A stretch of 64,000 nt of DNA from Branchiostoma floridae (Eukaryota > Chordata > Leptocardii > Amphioxiformes > Branchiostomatidae). The position numbers and the translations under genes are program-made. Where the stretch lies: contig NC_049997.1 of assembly GCF_000003815.2 (NCBI RefSeq), positions 7,786,306 to 7,850,305 on the forward strand. Reading direction: 5' to 3'. Shown piece after piece: positions 35,217-46,115 of this stretch. The stretch's first letter is position 1. Each line of letters starts with the position of its first letter. The notes beneath the pieces were generated by a model. The model was given only the letters and a program-made list of their open reading frames with translations. It had not been told where the DNA came from and searched no databases.

Positions 35217-35310
35217 GACGCTGAAGAAGAGTGATGGATGTCACTCGAAACGTCCGGAAGTAAATATCCGTTTTTATACCAGTTGTAGAGATTGAATTGT
35301 ATTTGAATAG
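35217..35310 (+). mobile_element. Repeat copy with hammerhead-like core
   Basis: CTGAAGA at 35221-35227, hairpin GAGTGA/TCACTC with loop TGGATG, then GAAAC at 35247. The following 'ggaagtaaatatccg' and 'tagagattgaattgtatttg' match the element at 4083-4283. Confidence 0.55.
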
Positions 35311-35397
35311 TTATGTAACTTACTTATTTCTTCTCAACCCTTTTTCTGTTATCATATCCAGCAAGTTTTTCTTGTTTCCGTTTTCCATTCATAAATG

Positions 35398-35620
35398 TCT
35401 GGCCCATATAACTTCTCAGAAGCTTGCGGCAAAATCTCAAATTTGTGCATAATGATCCAGACCACGTACGGCAACATGTGAAGTCTGTCCAACGCTGTAG
35501 GGGACCATATACGTGTGTTACGCTGGCTACGTGCGTCTGCAAAACTTCTGTAATGGGTTTATCCGCCGAAGAATGCAGACGTGTGTGTATCAGATGTACC
35601 TCATTTCTCGGCTCTTTTCG
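35398..35620 (+). repeat. Duplicated block upstream of prokineticin-like exon 1b
   Basis: Partner of 32188-32430; see there. Together with the similar signal exons it points to a duplicated promoter-exon segment. Confidence 0.75.
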
Positions 35621-35666
35621 TCTCGGGAGTTAGTCAACAGCTTCAGCCAGTCTCACTGTTGCTGTA

Positions 35667-35799
35667 TAGCCTCCATAGCAGTCTCTCTAGGGCCTTTTTT
35701 GGCTCATAATACACTTTTTCTGGCCATTTCTATTTGTACTGGGTCGCTGATTGCTGGCCTTTTCTGACTGCCGGCATAGAGAGGCTGCTATGGAGGCTA
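35667..35799. mobile_element. 133-bp MITE
   Basis: TAGCCTCCATAGCAGTCTCT at the left is inverted at the right with one mismatch. No coding content. Confidence 0.85.
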
Positions 35800-36551
35800 G
35801 TTGATGTAGCAGACGTATCAGGACATCAGAAATTGGTCTGATTTATTTCAATTTTGGCTGTAAAATGTTTGCTCGGTGGCAAATAAAAAAATAACATAGA
35901 TATATAAGCTTCAATCTTTTGGACTTCCTTTACGTACAGTTGTATTACTTCCTTAATTCCGGGGAAATTGGTATTTCCCACTGGTTATTATTAATTACAA
36001 AAACTTTTTTTTAGTTTACACATACGAATGACAACTACAACTGTGGTCACTCGCCCAGCCAAATGGACATGTGACAATAGGGAGTGGGAGGGAGAATAAA
36101 TGTTCTACACAATTAAACATGTCAGAATCAATACAACAACAACATCGTTAACCTAGAGCCGTTCCCTTCGGAGTTTGTATTATAATTGTGTGGGAGGATA
36201 GCCCACGTACAGTAGTTATCTAGTCCTGTGACGCAGGATTCACACCTAGACAATCGACGCCTCATCAATTCAGTCCCACTCACTTCTTTTCGAATGTTTC
36301 TTCCCCAGGATGGGTCTTCTTTCTGTTTAAGAAGATGCTCACCATCGATTCAAAGTTTGTGTGTGTACAAGACTGCTCGCTGTGAGTTCTGTGTTAGAGT
36401 ATCTTCACTTAGGTTCTACACAGAACTGTATTCCTGCTTCCTTGGTGTTGCCAACTTCGGGGAACAAATACACACCCAGGTACTGTTACATTATATAATC
36501 CTTCGATACGTAAGATGCATCTGGGAGTGTTAAGTGGTGGTGGAGATTTGG

Positions 36552-36955
36552 GGCCAGATCATTTTCATCGTACGATAGACGTACGTGCGATCGTAAATTG
36601 AGGACATTCTTGGGGTAGACGTGCATGTGTTGTGAAAAAATTCAGTTACGGAGAAGGCTGAGCTGTTGTGGCTCTTTTGTTGGAGGTTACTTCTATCTTA
36701 TTTTTTTTTCACGAAAATTTAAAATAAGAATCGTGCGACAGAGTTTGACGTCGCAGCCACATACATCGTTGGTCGTCGTACGATTTTTATGTCGTAGAAT
36801 TTTCAAGTAGGCTGCGATAGAGCAAACCATTGACAAGGATCTAAGCCGACCTCTTCGGTAACAAGACAACTAAAGTTTGTGCTACAAGTGCGGGACTGTC
36901 ACAAGATTATACTCACTTCGCGATCGCACTACGAATATCACCAGGCCCTAAATAG
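36552..36955. mobile_element. Diverged MITE of about 400 bp
   Basis: The left 'ggggccagatcattttcatc' is weakly inverted at the right ('tacgaatatcaccaggccct'), and the interior has repeated 'tcgtacgat' words like those of the Harbinger-type element at 21793. Ends are approximate. Confidence 0.4.
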
Positions 36956-37398
36956 TGCATTGTTTTTGCTTATCCCACATTTTCGTTGACAGAGGTCTGA
37001 ACAGCATAATTGTTTTGTATTGTCTTGTATTTTGCTAGCTGTTGATTTTTTATTATAAAACTGAAATTAAAACTTTTAAAAGTTTTGTGAACAAAGTAGC
37101 TGAAACTCCGTGCAAGGGCTCTGAACTTGCAATGTGATTATGAAAACACGTGTATATATGTTTACAGGCATTACGGTCCATTATGAGCTCGAATTGTATT
37201 ACCTAAAACATTAAATGTCACCACCCGAGCAAACTTGAAAGGTTACGAGTAAACCTATCTAGCGAAATATAACCTCCATCGAAACCTTTCTTGATTGTTA
37301 TTGCTATATAATGGATAGATGTTAGGTACCACAACACCTTTCTTGCAGACTAGTCTGTAACTTCTGGCCGTCCAGATATACTGATCACCGAGAACACA

Positions 37399-40300
37399 AT
37401 GGGCCCGCTGGCCGCTATCCTTATCGTCTGTGTGCTGGGCATGGACTCTTCGCTGGCTCAGATGAGCATGCTGGTAAGAGAGTATTACTTTTACTTAGTA
37501 ATATTTAACTTTGGCCGAGCTCCTGCTCGAACCAAGCTTGAAAGTGTTCTCCATCTCCGCGGCCTCTATTCTCCACCGGGGACTTGATTGCCTTCACTTC
37601 GGTTAAGTTAGTATCAGAACTCAGGTTGTCGATGAGGGTGAGCTCTCCCTCGGCTTCTTTTCCCCTTTGATGGTTCCCAGAGTACAAACTTAGAGGCTAT
37701 GTTGTCTGGATTCTTGATGCAATGGGTCGTCAATTTCATTCTTCTTGTCCTTATTTTCTCAGTAACTAATGGTAGATCTTGATGTAGTTGCTCATTAGTA
37801 CGTTTTTGCTCCCAGGTGATATTAAGAGAGTACTGTAAATGCAGAAACTTTCGCGGTAGTTTAATGCTCGCGGTTTTCGCGGCGGCCCCTTCAATGCGAA
37901 TTTAGAATCACCGCGAACATTTTTCCATGGCATTATGACACTACAGTGCATGGTGCTACCGCGAAATCAAAACCACCGCGAAAAGTCCATCTTCACTACC
38001 GCGAAATTAAATCTCCGCGAACTTAAATGCACATTCTCAAGTGTCCGTGTTCGGTTGCTGTCTCGTCGAAAATTTGCAAATATTTGCACTTATTTTCTAC
38101 TCGTGGCTTCATTGCTTAGAGGTGTCTTTTTTGCTGATGCAATGCGGGGTTGATCAGGCGAAACGTGAAGTCAGCGCCTTAGCAATGGGCAAAAGCACTG
38201 AACATATTTATGTATATGGGCTAGCAAGGAATTGAGTGGTGGTAAAGGTAAGAATAAACGAAATCCAGCAGAAACAGTGAAGAAGGTCTAACATTTTTCA
38301 TTGCCGTCTTAGAAGAAACACTGAGACAGTATTGCCGACTTTGTAGCAAGCCAAGGTGTCGATGTCTATACAAAATTTACTTCAAATGTTTTCGATTTTG
38401 CTAATCAAAGATATGTTTGTGATGCTAGTTTTTTATGTTTATACTTCAAGTTAGACTCGTATGTAGAAGCGGCAAAACGCCCTACGGTGTATATTATCTA
38501 TCTGACCATTGGCATTTTGTTCAGTGGCTCCTATATCTGGTTTCCAAAAGCTTTAGAAGTAGGGTGGTTACCGTTACAGAAAATTCAGGTCCAGGTACAG
38601 TCCACTGACGTTTTAAAACCATATCTTCATGTAAACAACACTAATTGCTTCTGTTTTATAGCAAATTTGACGGTAGAAACTCAGCAAAAATGACTTTCAA
38701 CTCTCCACTACTTCGCTCTTGTTATTTTCCTGCACATGTATTTTCTTGTACATGTATTCCGCTTGAATGTTTAATTCATATTAGCAAGGTTTACGAAAAT
38801 AATGGTCTCACGAGCACAATTGGTTCCACTTAAATGTTTTATTCATAATAGCAAGAGTTACGAAAATGATGGTCTCAAGAGCACCATTGGTCACTGGTGC
38901 TGATAGGGAGTGGGCAGAGAGGCGGTAGATGTTATTAGCAATATGAGGGATGAGAAAGATCTGCTTATACCCCTGTCACATTGCGCGAAAATCGATCGGA
39001 CGACAAGTCCAGGGCAATTGCCCGGGCCTCGCTTATAATAATAACTTTATTGCACAACAATTGTATAAGGTACAACGTATGGCTTATATGTGACAGGGAC
39101 GGTTTTCAGGTAAAAGATACACCGCAACCCTCTGTTGATCTTAAATATGGCAGAACTTCCTGCTATACGCCTGAAGATCGTGGACAATGCGACAGGGGTA
39201 TAAGGGCACGGTCACATAGGTCGTACTATTTTGATGTGGTAGGACTTTTGAGCATGCCGTAAAAGAGCCAACCACCGTCGAGGATACAAGTCAGCGCTTT
39301 GTGTAGCAAGACAGCTGTACATTGAAGGAAACATGCATGGCTGTCAAATAAACAATCGTGACCGTGTACTTAGAGCGATACATCATATGAAATCAGTTCG
39401 TTTTTTAAACTGTAGGGATTACCCTAAAAAATTAAGATAAACAAATAGATAGGGCAATGCACAAGTACATCTCTTTGCGTTTGATTCGGAGGGAGCAAGC
39501 TGGATCGACATCGGGGCAAGTGGGGAGCTTTACCTATAATACATAAGTTATAGTGTTGTTATGTATGGTATCAATATCTATTTTGTAGCCGGACAACCGC
39601 AGCGTCTCATTACCAAATGTCACTTTTCAAAATATTTATACCTGATTGCTAACTAAACTAGGCTTGTGGGGGATATAAAGGTGTCTATCCCATGGCCCAA
39701 GGAATGGCGGTAACAGTATTAATGATGTTTATTGCAGTGATTTCATATGTAACATATATTCTTCTTTCCCAGGGTTAGCCCTTGGAAATAGCCTATGGCT
39801 AGTTGGGCAGCCCTGGCTGTTTGTAGATAGTTAAAAAATAAATAGAAATAAAAAATAGTTGGTTGGCCTGTGGGTTGTATTCGGAAGGGAAACACGGAGA
39901 GTGAAATCCATAATTTTGCAGGCCTTTGAGACTGGTATGATGTATGGTCAGTGTAACGGTGTGAGATGAGCAGAGCCTGGTGGAACACTGAAACAACTCT
40001 CAATGAAGGAACTGCTGTTGAGAGTTTCTTCTGAAAAAAAGCTTACGGTTATTGCTTGAATGCTAGAAAACAATGTCTGTATCATATGAAATACATAACG
40101 TGACTTGACGTCCTTTTTTATAGTTTCACATAACCATTTTAGACTTACCACATCAGTTTTGGGACGAATGGCCGAATCTCCAGGCGAGTTGACACAAAAT
40201 CGTCACAAATTTGATTGCTGACGTTTGATTCCTAAAGCTGGGTACTCAGATTGTGGATGGAAAGATTATCATAAGGAATTATTGTAAGTAATGGTTGGGA

Positions 40301-40851
40301 TAGATTTTTTATCCTGATAAACGATTCATCATTATCATCATCATCAAGATAAAAGGTGGTAAGGGGGAGGGGTGTGGGTGGGTTCCGTCTTTGTTGCCCA
40401 CAACCTCTATGGTACGGTATTCAATCTTTTACCCTTGCGGCCTCAAAAATGCTGTTTTAACCCTTTTTGTACCTTTATTTAACGGAGCTGGGTTCCTGTA
40501 TATCAAAAATAGAATGGTTGTTTCTTTTTGCAGGAGTGTGACACTGACCAGGACTGCATCGATGCGTACGGCTTCGGGAACTACTGCTGTGCCCGTGTCA
40601 ACTCCATCACCCGCGACCTGCATCAGTGCAAGCCGATCGGGCAGGAGGGCGAGCTGTGCCACGTGGGGAGCAACTACCTGCCCTACCCGTTCCGGGGAAC
40701 CCGCCGCTTCTGGCGCTGCCAGTGCAACTTCCCGCAGTCGTTCTGGTGCGCTCCGGACCCCGACAGCCCGCTGCCGCTCGGAGGGCGCTGTGAGCGCTGG
40801 GTCCCGCCGGGCAACTCCACCACCAGCCCGGAAGGTGCCGGCTCTGGCTAG
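37399..40851 (+). CDS. Prokineticin/astakine-like secreted ligand (exons 1b and 2)
   Basis: Exons 37399-37473 and 40534-40851 join in phase 0 (L|E) and give 130 residues. Exon 1b codes a signal peptide (MGPLAAILIVCVLGMDSSLA, then Q). The mature part has ten cysteines with the prokineticin spacing: CDTDQDC, YCCARV, RDLHQCKPIGQEGELCHVGS, FWRCQC, a lone Cys in SFWCAP and a last one in GGRCERW. The GELCHVGS stretch and the Cys-Cys pair are characteristic of the prokineticin/Bv8/astakine colipase-like fold. Vertebrate prokineticins begin the mature chain with AVITGA, which is absent; the short mature N-terminus comes from exon 1. Such ligands act outside the cell, in vertebrates through prokineticin GPCRs. 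The 3.1-kb intron holds MITEs. AATAAA signals occur at 41761 and 41769. Confidence 0.85.
37828..38037. mobile_element. Foldback MITE rich in CCGCGAA words
   Basis: 'gtaaatgcagaaactttcgc' at the left is inverted in the right end 'cgcgaacttaaatgcacatt' with mismatches; several 'ccgcga' and 'tcgcgg' words pair internally. It lies in the prokineticin-like intron. Confidence 0.7.
38966..39206. mobile_element. MITE of about 240 bp
   Basis: CTTATACCCCTGTCACATTG at the left is inverted at the right with one mismatch (C/G at the CAC position). The interior includes 'aataataactttattgcaca', a phrase common to dispersed 3' tails. No coding content. Confidence 0.75.
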
Positions 40852-42225
40852 GCGGTGCAGGCCACCTGACGGCAGCGCTGGCTTGAATCCCTATTTTTCT
40901 TGATTCCTCTCTTCAAATCAGAACCAATTAGTAATGCCCTGAGAAAGTTGAGTTAACAGTTCCTGAAACGTCCGCTAGGCTGTGTACGTGCACAAAGAAT
41001 TTCGTCAATCATCCATGCAGTCATCAATAGTTGAGAAAACTGACCGAAATGTATTATTCTTGCAACTTGCAAATCAAAACTTGTGGCCGTATTGTGACTT
41101 ACCACCCTTCATGAACTACACTGAATTAGAAACTATGAGTGACTTACAACTTATCCAAATTAATGCGAGGCAATGATAAAATTAAGTCTAAATTTAACCC
41201 TTACCTTATCTTAACACTTTTTCCCGTACCCTTAAGGCAGTTTTTCCCGTGCCCTTAAGGCACATTGGGTCGTCCTTCTCCACGTACTAAGATGCTGCAA
41301 TTCCCTCATTGCTTTATACCAGGAGCTAGCGCGCTTCCAGTGACTTCAAGATCTATTTCCAAATTCAACTCTGGTCGGACCAATTTTCTCTTTCTACAAT
41401 CTTTTCAACCTAGCCTGCGTACCATCCGTTTTCTACGTAGTGAGTGTAAGGAGCCCCGGTAGAATACGGATGGTACACAGGCTATTTTCGACCGTTTCTT
41501 TTTTGATTCTCCAATCAAGGTCTAGGGATTCAATTGGTGTTGCGTCAAGACGATCACCCATTAATGACATCGATTCCCGCATCACACTACCAGGGAACAG
41601 TGTGATGATAATAGGGCGGAGCATGGCTTTCATTTAGCCTGGATCATGTAGTTAGTAGACTCCCCAGGAGTATAAATGCAGCGAAAATTTGACAACCTTG
41701 TCACAAAAAAAGGAAATAAAAACGGAGGTACATAAATTTGTCAAGTGTACAACTTGAATCAATAAATGAATAAAGTTCCCTCGTACCAAACTCATTGGCT
41801 CTGTATTTTTAATTCATAGAGAGCTATATTAAAGTTGGATGCAATGTACATCAAAAGCATGCATCACATATTTCTATGCTGTCTACAAGCAATCATACAA
41901 ACATGCAAAACTATGCAGTCACACGCAAGCGGTGCCGTAAACCTTTTGACGAAGCTAACTTGCCACTGACAACCATTGGCGAATGTACGAAGTTGGCCCG
42001 GGTTGACAACAATTTTCATCCGACGGAGGGAAAGCACAGACTATTAAGAAGAATAAAGCCTACGTGTACCAGAATAAAGACATTAAGACCCTCAGCCACC
42101 AACTACCGACGTAGACAAACTTGGACAAAGAAACAAGATCGCGACGCATGCGCAGCTTCGATAGGCGGCAGCAAAAAAAATGAAGGCCGCAGCGCGATTG
42201 ATATTCGAACGTTTCGAAGGAGTGT
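40852..42225. other. 3' flank of the prokineticin-like gene
   Basis: Includes the likely 3' UTR to about 41.8 kb. A small foldback at 41412-41486 ('agcctgcgtaccatccgt' against 'acggatggtacacaggct') is present. No other gene was recognised. Confidence 0.5.
41412..41486. mobile_element. 75-bp foldback element
   Basis: Inverted ends 'agcctgcgtaccatccgt' and 'acggatggtacacaggct' around a short spacer. Confidence 0.75.
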
Positions 42226-42375
42226 GTGGGTGAGTGTAAGTGAGTGAGTGCGTGAGTGACCGAGTCGGTGACAAATTGAGTGAGTGAGTGAGTGAGTGAG
42301 TGAGTGAGTGAGTGAGTGACAAATAAAGGCTGTGAGCAGGTGAGTGAGTAATTGAGTGAGTGAGTGAGTGAGTTG
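42226..42375. repeat. (GAGT)n tract
   Basis: Interrupted run of GAGT units, at least ten in a row in the middle. Confidence 0.9.
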
Positions 42376-44079
42376 GTCCGTACATCGCAAATAATATGTG
42401 CAAACGATGTTACCAAATCCGCACCGAGACATGGCAATCGGTTCGCGGACCGGTTTTGTAACTTCGTACGAGAAAAGGCTGTACAAACCTAAGAAATAAA
42501 TACGTACACTGACAACATCTACAAAACTACATTAAGACTAAATGCAGGTTCAGCTTCTTCTCACATAAGATACGAAGAGCGGCAAACAATTTGCCTTAAC
42601 TTATTCTGAAACGTATTCTTACTCAAATTCATAAAGCGCTTGCAAGTCAACTTGGATTTGTCAATGCGAGGGCTTTCTCGGAAATGGTCTGATGAAAAGC
42701 TAAGTGCAGACAGGAACAGATTATCTTTCTGGAGTTATGTCCGAGTCACTCTACACCACCAACCTTCTCCGTTGCCATTAAACCTGACTTTCAGGGACCA
42801 CCTAGTGGTTCATTAAACTATCATGTTTACAGGATAGAAAATATCTCGCAGATGGTGCCAGGACTGAGAGCAATTGAAATAAAAAAAATCAAGTGTTCAG
42901 GAAAAAGTTTGCTGAGTTCTTTAAACAATGGCATGATAAAAGAAGTTTATTTTCAAGTTCATGCCCGAGGGCTAATTGCAAGTACATGGTATTAACATAG
43001 CATACAAGTGACAATGGACAGTTATGAACATTATTCTACTGTAATACTAGAGTTGGATAATGGCTATTACTAAACAGGTTGTGTTTTTGGAAGTAGAGGG
43101 AGACGAAAAGCCCCACCTTTTCTAAAATTTGTGGGTTCTGCGATTTCAAGAGAAAAGTGGCCTTCTGTTCGTCTGTCAATGTGGGGAAGTTCGGATAAAT
43201 GAACAGAGAGACGAGGTCTCATCAAGATTTACCAACATAACAAATATCATCAGGACCTTCTTGAGTTATCGTGTTGGTAAACGTACACACAGAGCTATAG
43301 ACAAACACAGGAACTGCAACCAAACAAACCTTCGATAGCGGGTAACAAACGAACCTACTGCCGGACTTATTTATGTCATTGCCTCTGAGGATCTTGTCGT
43401 CTATTCTACTAGTTGTCATCGGTAATTAAGTTTATCCAGAGAGAATACAAGTAATGTCTTCTATATGATGACTGCAACACTACATTTTCTGTTACCCACT
43501 ACTAGTGCAACCCCGGGCCCATTCAATGGACACATAAATGAGATATAAATTATATATCAATACAAGTTACACCTTGGAGAAAGTGGTAAATGTCAGGAAT
43601 AAGATATAATTTATTTTGCTTATAGTGGTTAAACACGTATGGCATAATATAATTCTCGATATATTATTAACGGTATATGTATAGCTAAAGCATTTCCACC
43701 TGAGGGGGTGGGCGTCGTTTGCAGACATCTTCCATCCGTAGTCTTGCTCAAATAACGATAGACAGTCCTTGTCACTTAAAGTACAGGTACTTTTCTAGGC
43801 ATGGCCAAAAACCACAAGATGTAAATAAAACACGCGTTTCTTCTCTCAGCTTCGAGCTTCGTGCGAACACGTTTAAATTAAAAAACATGAATCACAGAGA
43901 CCATGACGTTAGCACTTCACAGATTAGCCCTTCGAATTCCTCCAAAAGGTTTGTCACTTGAGGTAGCAAATAAGAATTGTAACAAAAATCCTAGCGGTTT
44001 TATAAAAGTCTGTAACACTTCACAAATGTCAATATCTGAAATTTACCAACATACAAAAGAAAAATTGTTCAAATACAAG
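42376..44079. other. Intergenic before the Ras-like gene 3' end
   Basis: Holds the dispersed repeat at 42940-43085 (see 26377-26525). The distal part is presumably the 3' UTR or flank of the minus-strand GTPase gene. No other exon was recognised. Confidence 0.5.
42940..43085 (+). repeat. Dispersed repeat, partner of 26377-26525
   Basis: Same ordered words as in the first copy, with small changes. Confidence 0.75.
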
Positions 44080-46079
44080 TTAACAGAAATTCGTTCCAAA
44101 ACTGGGAACGTCGAGATGTTTTCCGGCTGTTGATTTTAGCAGGTTTTTGACTCTTCTAATGTGCGGACGGGGTGACAGCTTCGGGGAAGACCTAGGTGAA
44201 CCCCGCCGGATATCTTTCGTCTGCGACTGCTCTTTACACTTCGAGTAAAGTCCCTCAAATACTCTAGCCACTTCGATGTACGATTCTTTCGTGGTTATCT
44301 CTGAGAAGCTGCATCCTAAGGTGTCCGCCATTTTCTCGCCGTCAAGTCTCGCGACCATTCTATCTAATTCGAGATCTCGTTTGTTGGCCACGAGTGTCAC
44401 CGGCGTGTCAGGTCCCTTCGTGTGGTTGATCAGAAATTTGATTCTCATAACTTCGTCAAAGCTGCAGATGTCGTTGATGCTGTAAACGATGATGAAAGCG
44501 TCTCCCCATCGGATCTTCTGCTCCACAGCCAGCGAGTTTTCTTCCTGAAAGAAATGATACGAAATTTACAACTTTCTGTGGTTTTATCATTATTTTTCAG
44601 TGCATTACGAAATTTACAACATTCTGTGGTTTCGTCATTCTTTTTCAGTATATTGAACGTTTACATCGACATGTCAAAATTGAGTGTAATAACATAATAA
44701 GCTATATCCAAGAGTAGTTGTCCATTTGAAGCAACACGAGCTTCTGCTTAAAATGTAAAATAACTGGGCAACAAAGGCATTTCTTGCAGAAATGTAGCTT
44801 TGAATTTGAAAAAAAAGTAAACGGGATATTTGCATACAGTCTCCATTACGATTTATCCAATCACATTTATGTGCCACTTTGAAGATCAATGTGCTTGAGA
44901 CCTGCACTTATTGTATATAAAGAGTTCTTATTTATTTATTCAATTTATTTGTTTAATCTTTAAGACATCTGGGGGGCATTTTCGCCCCCGATTTCCCCCA
45001 AGAGGTCAGGTAGCGCAGCAACGCCCCCTACCCACGTATACATAGTAAAAGTTATATATGCAGTAGTGCATTATACTTGCGTACGTTGCATTGGAGATCA
45101 GTGCAAACTTATGTTTTTAGGCTGTTGAATAAATGTGACCTAGCGGAACCATATAAAGGTGGGGTCACACTTGCATATATAGCTAAGTCCGTATGAGGCG
45201 CGCATGGGAGTATTTGCCTCCACCAGGCCCCACAGGTCGTTGTAAAAGTAATAGAATTCGGACAAACGTAAACAGGTAACATGTCAGACGAGTGAAGCTG
45301 GGTCGCAAACCATACCTCTCGGTCAGCTAACTCATCTGGCATGTTATGTATCTATATTTGTCCAATTTGTACTATTCATTCCGCGACCTGTGGAGTCTGG
45401 TAGAGACTAAGAGCTTTAAACGCACCCAAACGGACTTGAATTTATACGTATGTGTGGCCCCACCTTAAGTAATCATGTATGTCACCCCGTACCTGCCCGG
45501 CAGTGTCCAGTACTTCAAACTGTACCAGATCGTCACCAACAAACTCCAGGTGATGATATTTGGCCTCTGTAGTACGAAGATAAGGTGAAGTATCAAACAC
45601 TGGTCGCTGGTGATTACGATGTAGAATGGTGAATAATTTGGTTAAAATGTAGAATACTATAAAGCCTCTAGAAATTTTTTGTACTGGCTCATTGTTTGGC
45701 AGTGTAAAGCAAAGCTTGGCAGGACAACATCGCTGACTGGACGGGCCTCAGCCTACAGGAGAGACTAATCCTGGCTAGGGATAGAAGAACCTGGAGGCAA
45801 ATCTCGATCTTCATGTCTACCTTGTCCCCCCAACGACCTGGAGGTCAAGGGACTAGGTAGGTAGGTAGGTAAATGATGATTGAAAGTGGGCAAATTTGAG
45901 GAAAACGATGTTAAGCTTACCGAGCGTTGGGTCATAGTCACCGATAAATCTCTTGGTCACAAACCGCACAGTCATCGCTGTAGAGCGGAAAAATACACTT
46001 TGTGTAAGTTGCAATTGCATGCAACTCACAATCTTTAATACAGACACACGTACACATGTGCCGGCATACACGAACATAA

Positions 46080-46115
<36 letters not shown>

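Noticed and set aside
42060-42486. ORFs with repeated SLTH
   Set aside because: Translations of the GAGT/CTCA tract.
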